Positions 17,619 through 26,300 of a stretch of DNA of 64,000 bases are shown piece after piece. Under the pieces are notes generated by a model that ran no database searches, was not told the DNA's origin, and worked only from the letters and a program-made list of their open reading frames with translations. Positions within the stretch are counted from its first letter, which is position 1. Each line of letters opens with the position of its first letter. The translations under genes were made by a program, and so were the position numbers. Origin of the DNA: Bacillota bacterium (GTDB lineage: Bacteria > Bacillota > Clostridia > Christensenellales > DTU072); contig JAEXAB010000004.1 of the NCBI GenBank assembly GCA_023394875.1, forward strand, positions 330,428 through 394,427, read 5' to 3'.

Positions 17619-19568
17619 TTATCCTCCGTACTTCTGAGCAAAGGTATCAACTTTGTTGAATTTGGCGTGGCGGTAGATATATTCTTTGCGCCGTTCGGTA
17701 CCTTCGTTCATAAGGGTGTTCATTATTTCGTCAGCCTCTCTGGCTTCCTCCAAAGTAACTCTGGTAAGCACTCTGGTCTTGGGGTTAAGGGTGGTTTCCC
17801 ACAGCTGTTCTTTGCTCATTTCTCCCAAGCCTTTGTATCTTTGGATGTCCCCTTTGCCGGGCTTCATTTCTTCCACTAGTTGTTCCAATTCTTCATCGTT
17901 GTAGGCATATCTAATTTCCCCTCTCTTTTCCACTTTGTAAAGGGGGGGCATACCAACGTAAACTTTGCCTTGCAAAATGAGGTCTTTCATAAGATGATTA
18001 AACATTGCCAAAAGCAAAGTTCTTATATGGTATCCGTCATAGTCTGCGTCCGACAATATAATAATCTTGTCAAAACGTAAATCACAAATATTAAAATCTG
18101 CCTCAACGCCGGTACCTATAGCGGCTATTATTGTGCGGATTTCTTCATTTTTGTATATTTTTTCTCTCCTACCAACACGTAATACGTTAAGTGGCTTGCC
18201 GCGCAAAGGTAAAACAGCCTGGGTACGTCTGTCACGTCCTTGCTTAGCCGATCCGCCCGCGCTGTCGCCCTCTACGATAAATAGTTCGCATTGGGCCGGG
18301 TCCTTACTGGTACAAGCCGCAAACTTACCTACTAGCATGGCTCCGTTAATGGCGTTCTTTTCTCTCTGCGCCTGAGTGGCTTTACGCGCAACTTCCCTTG
18401 TCTTTGCGGCGTCCATCGCGTGTTTAAGTATAAAATCTATAACGCTCTTATTTTTTGAAAGCGACAGATACTTATCTAATTGTTCGCTTACTATGCTTTC
18501 TATAATTGGGCGCACTTCCTGATTGCCCAATTTTGATTTTGTCTGACCCTCAAACTGCGGATTTTGCATTTTTACAGCAATAACGGCAGTCATACCCTCT
18601 CTGAAGTCGTCTCCGGTTAGGTTAGCATCCTTAGCTTTAAGTATATTATTCTGTCTGGCGTAATCGTTAAGACACTTGGTAAAAGCCGCCTTAAAGCCTG
18701 TTTCGTGGTAGCCTCCTTCGTTGGTCTTGACGCTGTTTACAAAGCTGTTGAGGCAATCGGTATAGGTATTTACGTATTGTACGGCAAGGCTTACTTTAAC
18801 GTCGTTTTTTTCTCCCTCAAGGTAAATAATTTTGCTTTTAGTCTCCTCAACGCCGTCGTTAATGTATTCCACAAAGTCAATAAGTCCGTTTGTATATCGG
18901 AACTCTATCATTTGACTGTCTTCTTGGCGAAGGTCAACAAACTTAATAAGCACGCCCTTGTTCAAAAACGCATATTCTCTTAGTTTAGTTTCAATAACGT
19001 CGGCATCAAATTCAACCGTATCAAAAACCCTCTTATCAGGCATAAAAGTGACTTTGCTGCCTTGTTTGTCGGTTTTTCCTAAAGTGGTTAGCGGAGTTTT
19101 TAGAATACCGCTTGCGACCCCTTTTTTGGTCTGCGGAGAATGAAATTCTATCTGATAAGCGGTTTTTTCGCGGTAAACTTCAACAGTAAGCCATTCGCTT
19201 AGCGCGTTTACTACGCTTGCGCCTACGCCGTGAAGGCCGGCGCTGTAATTATAACTTTCGTGGTCGAACTTGCCCCCAGCGTGAAGGGTGGAGAAAATTA
19301 CCTGCACGCCCGGCATACCGCTGCTGTGCATATCGATAGGCATTCCGCGCCCGTTATCTTCTATAGAAATTGAACCGTCTTGGTTTATTGCAACAATAAT
19401 TGTGTTAGCAAAGCCCATAGAGGCTTCGTCTATGGCGTTGTCTACGATTTCCCAAATCAAATGATGCAGTCCGTGTTCGTCGGTTGTCCCGATATACATA
19501 CCCGGACGCAACCTGACTGGCTCCAGCCCCTCTAAAACTTTGATGCTTTTGGATCCGTATGCCGTCAT
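17619..19568 (-). CDS. gyrB: Type IIA topoisomerase subunit B (DNA gyrase B or topoisomerase IV ParE)
   Basis: 649 aa. GHKL ATPase N-terminus (RPGMYIG; IVDNAIDEASMG with the catalytic Glu/Asn; EDNGRGMP; GLHGVGASVVNALS), a transducer domain, then the Toprim domain with EGDSAGGSAKQGRDR (about residue 432) and the metal-binding aspartates in DADYDGYHIR (about 506), and a C-terminal QRYKGLGEM motif. The usual form of the metal motif is DADVDGxHIR, so the two tyrosines are unusual. It heads a two-gene operon with subunit A and has a consensus promoter. Gyrase versus topoisomerase IV is left open. Confidence 0.88.
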   Translation of the reverse strand: MTAYGSKSIKVLEGLEPVRLRPGMYIGTTDEHGLHHLIWEIVDNAIDEASMGFANTIIVAINQDGSISIEDNGRGMPIDMHSSGMPGVQVIFSTLHAGGKFDHESYNYSAGLHGVGASVVNALSEWLTVEVYREKTAYQIEFHSPQTKKGVASGILKTPLTTLGKTDKQGSKVTFMPDKRVFDTVEFDADVIETKLREYAFLNKGVLIKFVDLRQEDSQMIEFRYTNGLIDFVEYINDGVEETKSKIIYLEGEKNDVKVSLAVQYVNTYTDCLNSFVNSVKTNEGGYHETGFKAAFTKCLNDYARQNNILKAKDANLTGDDFREGMTAVIAVKMQNPQFEGQTKSKLGNQEVRPIIESIVSEQLDKYLSLSKNKSVIDFILKHAMDAAKTREVARKATQAQREKNAINGAMLVGKFAACTSKDPAQCELFIVEGDSAGGSAKQGRDRRTQAVLPLRGKPLNVLRVGRREKIYKNEEIRTIIAAIGTGVEADFNICDLRFDKIIILSDADYDGYHIRTLLLAMFNHLMKDLILQGKVYVGMPPLYKVEKRGEIRYAYNDEELEQLVEEMKPGKGDIQRYKGLGEMSKEQLWETTLNPKTRVLTRVTLEEAREADEIMNTLMNEGTERRKEYIYRHAKFNKVDTFAQKYGG

Positions 19569-19620
19569 TTCTTCCTCCTGATACTACATATTCTGTCCTA
19601 AAGAAAAATAAGTACAACAT

Positions 19621-19649
19621 ATTGTAGCATATCAAAGGCGTTATGTCAA
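19621..19649 (-). promoter_or_regulatory. Promoter of the topoisomerase B-A operon
   Basis: A perfect TTGACA (19644-19649), a 17 bp spacer and TACAAT (19621-19626) on the minus strand, about 53 bp upstream of the subunit B ATG, which has a strong AGGAGG SD. Confidence 0.78.
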
Positions 19650-19706
19650 TGTCAGCGGAAAAAAATAAGCCGTCTAATAATATAAGAAAAGGTAAAAATA
19701 CCTAAA

Positions 19707-20387
19707 TTATTCTCCCAAAGCCTGAATAACCTGCATAAATTTTTTACTGACTTTTTGAGAATCCATAACAAGTATATCCGAAGGGTTTTGCGCCATAATA
19801 GCAAGAATAAGATTTTTTTCGGAATCGTCGAAATACTGCAAAATTTCTATAACCGTATTGTCAGAACCGCGAATAAGTTTTGGATAATCAATAACTACGT
19901 TTTTCCTTAGATTATCGTCTATTCCCAGCATAAAACCGGTCAAAGAATAAACGTCCTTATCGCATTTACATTGACTAAGCAGTTTTTTACTAAGCAAAGC
20001 AAGATTAGTCCAGTTATCCTGCATTCCGCAGAGGCAAAAATTATAAAAACCTTCTATATTCCTTATATCGGTCTTATCGGCAAGCAATAATATTTTTTCT
20101 TTTTCTATATCCTTTTCCAAACTAAGTGTTGCCCCCAAAAAGGCGCATTCGGCAAGAGTCGGCGTTCTTCCTAAGTCGATTTTCTCCAAAATAATGGCAA
20201 GTTTATAAAAATTTAGGATAATATCGGCAACCATATCTTTATAAATATCGTCGTCGGTATTGACGGTAATAAGAGTTTTATCGCCTTGATAAGAAATCGC
20301 GCTCTCTATATCCCTGTTGATTAAATACTCTTTGACGTAATTAAGTAGCCGATTGTCGTCAATAATTTCAAAGCCGTTTTCAGTCAT
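19707..20387 (-). CDS. Uncharacterised protein
   Basis: 226 aa from the ATG at 20387. The frame stays open to a TTG at 20423, but that codon lies in the terminator hairpin of the preceding gene, so I prefer the ATG even though neither has a convincing SD. No signal peptide or membrane segment is visible. The sequence is acidic, mostly helical in character, and has a Cys cluster around CLCGMQDN and SQCKCD in its middle. I do not recognise a family. It lies between the topoisomerase operon and the alpha-galactosidase gene; its own promoter is not clear. Confidence 0.6.
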   Translation of the reverse strand: MTENGFEIIDDNRLLNYVKEYLINRDIESAISYQGDKTLITVNTDDDIYKDMVADIILNFYKLAIILEKIDLGRTPTLAECAFLGATLSLEKDIEKEKILLLADKTDIRNIEGFYNFCLCGMQDNWTNLALLSKKLLSQCKCDKDVYSLTGFMLGIDDNLRKNVVIDYPKLIRGSDNTVIEILQYFDDSEKNLILAIMAQNPSDILVMDSQKVSKKFMQVIQALGE

Positions 20388-20421
20388 ATAATAAGTATAT
20401 GAGTCGGTTTGAAAAATTATC

Positions 20422-20453
20422 AAAAAAGCCCGTCTTTTTTTGACGGGCTTTTT
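20422..20453 (-). terminator. Terminator after the alpha-galactosidase gene
   Basis: AAAAAGCCCGTC and GACGGGCTTTTT form a stem with a T-rich loop. It lies 20 bp downstream of the stop at 20474 and is followed by T residues on the minus strand. It abuts the beginning of the next minus-strand gene, which is therefore insulated or expressed by readthrough. Confidence 0.85.
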
Positions 20454-20473
20454 GTCTTAATAATAATTATTAA

Positions 20474-22180
20474 TTACAGTTTTGTAGTTTTGTTCTCTCC
20501 GCTTATTGTGTTGAAAACAAGTTTATAAGTATTTCCGTCCTGCTCATAAGTTATGCTTATTTCGTCAGCAGCGGTGTATTCTGCATCCAGCACAACTTTA
20601 TCGGTCGCCTTAAAGGCGTTTAACGCCATCTTTCTTTGGTTGTCGTCATAATCTCCAACGTTGTCGGATACGAATAGTACGTTACCGAACATATTGTTTA
20701 TGGTGGCAAGCAATAGTTTTTGGTCTTCGGTAAATATTAGTTTACTCTTCTTAGTTACCAACGGGTCTATACCGATAAGATTGCTCTTTCTTACGTAGAA
20801 CACGTCGGGGTCGTTTACAAAGGCTCTACCGTCAAGATGTCTGCGGAAGATAGAATTGTTCATTGCGCTCTTTGCGCTTATGATTTCTTGATTGGTGTGT
20901 TTGATGTAGAAAGGATCCTTAAAGGAAGGAGCAACGTCGCTACTGATTCTGCACATATCAACTTTGCCAAAAGACGGGAATAACGGAACTCCGCAACCCA
21001 AAATTACCTTTTCGCCTACACAATCTCTTAGAAAGTCCATAGCTTCGCACATAATCTGTCCGCGGCTCTTGTTATATCTGGGAGTACGGCAAATAGAATA
21101 TAAGAAGTCAAGTTTGACCATATCAAAGCCCCAGTCATTCAGCACTCCGTCAAAGCATTTTCTGATATAATCGGCGGCTTCTTTGATATAGAAATCCAAA
21201 GTGTAAGCTCCGCCCCAAGCTATGCTACCTAATTGCGGTTTGCCGGTAGTAGGATCTATTATAAGCCAATCTTTATGTTCTTTTACTACCTTACTGCTGC
21301 GTTGGGCGTTAAAAGGAGCCAGCCACAAGCCTGCCTTATAGCCTTTGGAGTGAATTTTGTCAACCAAATATTTCATTCCGTTGGGATAAAGGTCGGTTTT
21401 TACGCTTAGCCAATCTCCTGTTGCCGTCTGATAACCGTCGTCGATTTGGAAAATATCTACCTTATCGCCAAGGGTAGCTAGTCCGTCGATATCGCGTGAC
21501 AAAATCTCTTCGGTGATAGCTCCGTAATAGTTATACCAAGAGGTATAGCCAGACATATGCTTGTATTTTAGTTTCGGTAAATCAAGTTTGGCAAAATACT
21601 TGTCGAAAACTTCGTTATAGCTACCACTAACGGTATAAATGTCAAATACTTCGTACGGAGCGTCAATAGTAACCCCTTCTACATCCTTTTGAACAATAAG
21701 GGTATTTGCACTCATATTATGATGAAAAACAGTATAGCCGGTTCTTTCGTTTAACGTACCAAATAAGGTAACCTTGCCCGAAGTATTTATATAGGTATAA
21801 GAATAGCTATGGAATTCTCCCTTCTTTAATGAATAGCGTTGGAAATCATAGTCGCCGAATATTTTGGTAAGATTTTTAACCGGGGTGATGAAATTTGACA
21901 ATCCAAGCAGACCTTTCTGAACGTCTTTTTTGGTGTATTCTCTGGAAGTGGTCCAGGATTGGTATCCGTTTACGTAAACTCTGTCTACGTCGGTATAATT
22001 GTAATCATATTTTATATATGCGTTTTTGAGACTTATTTTTACTTTAGGTTGTAGTGTGATTTTTAGCGAATCGCCACTGTCTTGGGCGCTTATTGAGTAA
22101 TGGTCGTTTTCGTTAGCTTCGGAAATATATTTTATACCGTCATACTGATATTCAAGCATAAAAGCGTAGTTCTTTAACAT
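20474..22180 (-). CDS. GH36-like alpha-galactosidase (melibiase family)
   Basis: 568 aa from the ATG at 22180, which has a GGAGG SD; a longer frame to 22225 would remove the SD and start in the promoter. No signal peptide, so it is cytoplasmic. The N-terminal ~200 residues form the beta-supersandwich domain (NGYQSW motif), followed by a (beta/alpha)8 barrel: FQIDDGYQ, GLWLAPF, and the nucleophile Asp358 in MVKLDF. The probable acid/base is Asp415 in CRISSDVAPS. The family hydrolyses terminal alpha-galactosides such as melibiose or raffinose-type sugars. There is no transporter or regulator next to it. Specificity inside the GH36/GH31 clan is not proven. Confidence 0.85.
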   Translation of the reverse strand: MLKNYAFMLEYQYDGIKYISEANENDHYSISAQDSGDSLKITLQPKVKISLKNAYIKYDYNYTDVDRVYVNGYQSWTTSREYTKKDVQKGLLGLSNFITPVKNLTKIFGDYDFQRYSLKKGEFHSYSYTYINTSGKVTLFGTLNERTGYTVFHHNMSANTLIVQKDVEGVTIDAPYEVFDIYTVSGSYNEVFDKYFAKLDLPKLKYKHMSGYTSWYNYYGAITEEILSRDIDGLATLGDKVDIFQIDDGYQTATGDWLSVKTDLYPNGMKYLVDKIHSKGYKAGLWLAPFNAQRSSKVVKEHKDWLIIDPTTGKPQLGSIAWGGAYTLDFYIKEAADYIRKCFDGVLNDWGFDMVKLDFLYSICRTPRYNKSRGQIMCEAMDFLRDCVGEKVILGCGVPLFPSFGKVDMCRISSDVAPSFKDPFYIKHTNQEIISAKSAMNNSIFRRHLDGRAFVNDPDVFYVRKSNLIGIDPLVTKKSKLIFTEDQKLLLATINNMFGNVLFVSDNVGDYDDNQRKMALNAFKATDKVVLDAEYTAADEISITYEQDGNTYKLVFNTISGENKTTKL

Positions 22181-22208
22181 TTCTGTACCTCCAAATTTTG
22201 TTCTTTCA

Positions 22209-22238
22209 ATTATAACATAAAACACGCCTGTTGTTCAA
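22209..22238 (-). promoter_or_regulatory. Promoter of the alpha-galactosidase gene
   Basis: TTGAAC (22233-22238), an 18 bp spacer and TATAAT (22209-22214) with an extended -10 TG. It is divergent from the promoter at 22265. No catabolite-repression (cre) palindrome is evident. Confidence 0.7.
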
Positions 22239-22264
22239 TAGTAAATATATATTTATAAGTACAA

Positions 22265-22294
22265 TTGACAAGGTCTTGTAAAAAATATTATACT
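22265..22294 (+). promoter_or_regulatory. Promoter of the GDPD-like gene
   Basis: A perfect TTGACA (22265-22270), an 18 bp spacer and TATACT (22289-22294), followed by AAAGGAG and the ATG at 22317. This is a strong constitutive-looking promoter with a very short leader. Confidence 0.78.
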
Positions 22295-22316
22295 AAAGCA
22301 AAACAAAGGAGCCGTT

Positions 22317-23309
22317 ATGAACATAAAATTAAAAAAGTTTTTTTACAGACATAAAATAATTTCGGTAATCGCAATACTTCTTATTTTCGCGGCAATTTTC
22401 TTTACTATAGTTGATTTATCGTTGTATATACCTGTTAAAATGGAGCCAAACACCACAAAAAGCAGTTTCGGCGCCACAAAAAGTAAAGTATACGTTCAAA
22501 AGGGAAAAGAAGATAAGGTAAATAATACTCTCAGTTTTTATAAAAACATCTTAGAAAATAACAATAATTATATTGTAGACGGCTTCGAAATTACTGTTTT
22601 TATGTCAAAAGATAACAGACTTATTGTGGCAGAAAACGACTTACTTGACAGTTTTACCAACTGTAAAGTAAATCCGTTCAGCCAAAAAAACGCCAAGATT
22701 TCTTCAAAAACGGTTGGAGAATTGAAACAATATAACGCCGCATATTTTATGGGAGAAAAAGATGGATACCCCTACAGAAACATCGGTATTGACCTAAGTT
22801 ATTTCCGGATAATTACTCTTGATGAACTTATTGTATATCTAAACACCCAAAGCGTGGATTGGAAAAAAACCTTTAACCTTATAATAAATATCGGTGACAA
22901 AAATAACCTAAATAACATCGTTTCCCAACTTAATACTACGTTAAAAGACTATAATTACGCTAAAAACTGCGTTGTAGTAACAAAATCCGACTACTTAAAA
23001 AGCATATTGGAAAATTACCCCGACCTTATGAGGACGGCAAGCAACAGCGAAGTATCAGACCTTTATTTCAAAGCGGCATTCGGAGTTAAAGACATAGAAG
23101 TAAGCTATGACATTTTGTACGTAAATGCCTTTAACAGCGGGGTAAACTTAGCAAGAAACCGCATAGTAGACTATGCAAGATATTGCGATATTCCAATAAT
23201 TTTCAAGGATATAAGTTCTATAAAAAAGATTCAAAAAACAGCCAATCTTAAACCCGACGGAATTGCGGGAATTTTACCAAAAGATATATATTTGGAAACT
23301 ATAAAATAA
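22317..23309 (+). CDS. Membrane-anchored, degenerate glycerophosphodiesterase-like protein
   Basis: 330 aa. Residues about 14-38 form an N-terminal membrane segment with positive charges before it, so the rest is extracytoplasmic. The soluble part follows the GDPD TIM-barrel plan: GFEITVFMSKDNRLIVAEND aligns with the ExDVxxTxDG..VxxHD region, ITLDELIVYL with the conserved 'tLeEvl' strand, and the C-terminal KPDGIAGILPKDIY with the 'vDGI.tD.P' end. The catalytic HD and N-terminal HRG are not present, so it is probably not an active phosphodiesterase. Function unknown. It is monocistronic, with a strong promoter and a terminator. Confidence 0.62.
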   Translation: MNIKLKKFFYRHKIISVIAILLIFAAIFFTIVDLSLYIPVKMEPNTTKSSFGATKSKVYVQKGKEDKVNNTLSFYKNILENNNNYIVDGFEITVFMSKDNRLIVAENDLLDSFTNCKVNPFSQKNAKISSKTVGELKQYNAAYFMGEKDGYPYRNIGIDLSYFRIITLDELIVYLNTQSVDWKKTFNLIINIGDKNNLNNIVSQLNTTLKDYNYAKNCVVVTKSDYLKSILENYPDLMRTASNSEVSDLYFKAAFGVKDIEVSYDILYVNAFNSGVNLARNRIVDYARYCDIPIIFKDISSIKKIQKTANLKPDGIAGILPKDIYLETIK

Positions 23310-23325
23310 TTCTTATAAAAAAATA

Positions 23326-23362
23326 AACGTCCGCATAAACCTTTGCGGACGCTTTTTTATTT
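23326..23362 (+). terminator. Terminator after the GDPD-like gene
   Basis: CGTCCGCA and TGCGGACG form an 8 bp stem with an 8 nt loop, followed by CTTTTTTATTTTT. It ends next to the stop codon of the convergent 3806-aa gene. Confidence 0.88.
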
Positions 23363-26300
23363 TTAATAGAGTATCATTTCTTTTACGTCAACGTTTGCGC
23401 TTATCGGTACTAAGGCTAAGAAGCGGTAATCGTTCAGGAAGCCTGCTGTTTCTTCTACTTCGTCGTCAAGGTTGGTGGTACCTCCCGAAGCAATTAGACG
23501 TAAATCGTTGTAGGCAGGATAAGGCATCGCATACGATATTTTATCTATAGTAATAATAACCTTATAACATACAATATTCTTATACCAGCTACTAACAATA
23601 TTCTCAGAAGGAACTGTTTCTTTTGTAATTTCTATACTTACATCGTGTTTTTGACCGTCTAATAAGTTCCTATTAACTAAAACTTGCGATGCAAACTCAA
23701 GGTTGTATTTATAAACACCCAATTCTACTCTTGTTTGAGAAAATCTTAGATACAATCCCCTCTTGCCCGTATGATCGCTTATCATATTTATTCCACCAAT
23801 AACAGGCGTGGTTCCTACGGTATTGGCAAAGATAAACTTAAATTCGGTACCCGTTGCCTTAAAGCTAAAGAACGTATTGGTACAAGTGGTGCTTATCGGA
23901 GCATTGTCACCGTCAATTAGTACAGTATCAGTATTTATTATCCTGTCTTTTATGTCAAGACAAGTATCAATGTTGCTATCAAGTTCCATCGCGTACATTT
24001 TTAAGCTGATATTATACAAGTTCATAGCTGTATAACCCGCCATTTCGGCAATAGTCTTTACGTTGTCCCCGCTAAGACCTAATATTGCGGCGTTTCTTAA
24101 AGTGTAGCTAAATAACTGAGCGCCCCCTCTGTATAATGTAATCATAATAACGCCCGTACTCTTAGAATAACGGGTCTCTAATATATTTCTGCTGCCGTGC
24201 CAATCTATGTTGTTAAATGTCTCCGTCCAATAGCCGATACCTATTCTGACGTGCAATACCGTTTCAAAACTCTGTGTGGCGTTATTGTAAGCAATAGTAA
24301 GCGCAAGACCACGGTAAGCGGGATAATTTTCGTCATAGGTCTGTATATTTAACGTGCGGTTTTCGTTGGTTTTTAGCATTATTGTGGCAATGGAGTTGCT
24401 GTTTCCAACGATATTGTTATAGTCAAATACGTATTTTGAATAGCCGTATGCCCCTAGTTCATCAGAATAATAGTTTTCTCCGGATGCACTTTCGAAAATA
24501 ACGGGCTTGGAATAATTAGGCACGCTTACGTCTTTAATTCCTACTCTGCGGTAATTGGAGGAACTAACGATTAACCTAATAGTCCTTGTTTCCATAAGCT
24601 GCATAATAGTGGAACTCATGCGGTAGAAAGTCTTATACGTTACAAGATATGTGCCTCTTGTCATTTCTCCCAAAACAGCTTCCCCCGTCATGTCGTTAAT
24701 TACATTGGTTTCCACATAAACAGTACTATTGCTATAACCGTCACCGCTGTTGAAAGTAAACATTTCCAAAATTGTTTCGGCATTAAGATTGCCATCGTCG
24801 GTAACATAATAACTAAAATTGCCAGAAAACGCAGACGGCCACAAAATAAAGTCGCTAACAAAACCGTCGTTAGTAAGTTTAACTCCAATAGTTTCGGCAA
24901 TCATAGAAATAATGGTCATTTTCGCATTGCTCAAGGTAAAGCCAAAGTAACCGTTGTTATCAAAATTGATATATTTATCATAAGCAAACACCGATTCCGG
25001 CAAACCTGTTGCGCCGTTAACAGATATCGTTTCAATAGTCTGTCCACCAAGATAATTTAGATTACAGCTGTAAGCGTCGTCAATAACCCACATTACCTTA
25101 TAATATCTGGAATTGGAAATTACTATGGAAGAACCTTCGGCAGAAGTTACTGTATTTTCCGTATGTCCTAGTTTGTCGATATAAATCTTCAGCGTATGAC
25201 TCATTCCGTCAAACAAATCCACTTCATCCAAGCTAGGTAGCAAATCGGAATAATAAATATCATTATTCTGCTTATCGGTCATTATTATTTGATAACTTCC
25301 AGATAACCCGCCGCTTACCCTTAAAACCAGCTTATTTATGGCGTTTTCAAATAAAATCAAGTCGGCATAATAAGTGTCGCTGTCGGCTTTTGCATTAAGC
25401 TTTAGTTTTACACTCAATATATCAAACTTCCCGACAAAGTTATTAGTGCTTATGTTGCTTTCGGTAATATAGTAAGTGTAATTGCCGTCAATTTGCTGTT
25501 TGTATTGATAAGTTACGCCGCTATCTAGTGCCTTTACTATCTGAGAGCTGTCCGAATCAATAACGGTGCTACCGGTAGGACTGTATATCCTCACCAAGAA
25601 TTCTTTACTTTCAATAGTGTTCGTTACAGGAATTATGCCTGCGCCCATATCATTATAGAAGCTTTCCGTCATAGTAAGAGTTAGCCTTAGGTCTTTACCA
25701 ACCTCTATAGTTTGTTCGCCCACAACATTAACTGACCAGGTGCGGTTATAGTTAGCTCCCGCATAATAGTCGGGAATAACATTACGATAAATATCCACCC
25801 ACTCTACGTTGTTGCCTTCGGCAAAACCATTATAGAATAGTTGCAAATACATACTGAGATTATAAATTGCGGTATCGTAATCTACTTGCAAGCCTCTAAG
25901 ACTGGCTGCGCTAAAGGATATGGAGTTGGCGCTATAGGGGGCTTCTGCTGTTGCCGCGCTGCCGATATTCTTAATCTTAGGATAAATCATAATATTGGCG
26001 GCAGTGCATGACAACGTGTAGTTTTGGCTGTTATACCAGTTATCCGTCAGTTTAATTTTATTTAGTCCTGCGGTATAGGAAGTGTTGCCGCTAGCTGACG
26101 TTATCATATATTTGATATTTTCTGCTATATAGTTATTTACAAAATTCGCGTAGGTGGTGTAAGCTGTGGCAACGCCGTTATGTACCACTTTGCCGTTGCC
26201 GTCTATTGATAAGCCCAGTATATAGGTCATTTGTTCTACTAAGGTAGCCACGCTCCCTTCAGCGGGTCTGATAATAGAGTTCGGGTTGGTTATAGTAAAC

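Noticed and set aside
22181..22225. Longer N-terminus of the alpha-galactosidase
   Set aside because: It would place the start just at the -10 element; ATG 22180 has a GGAGG SD.
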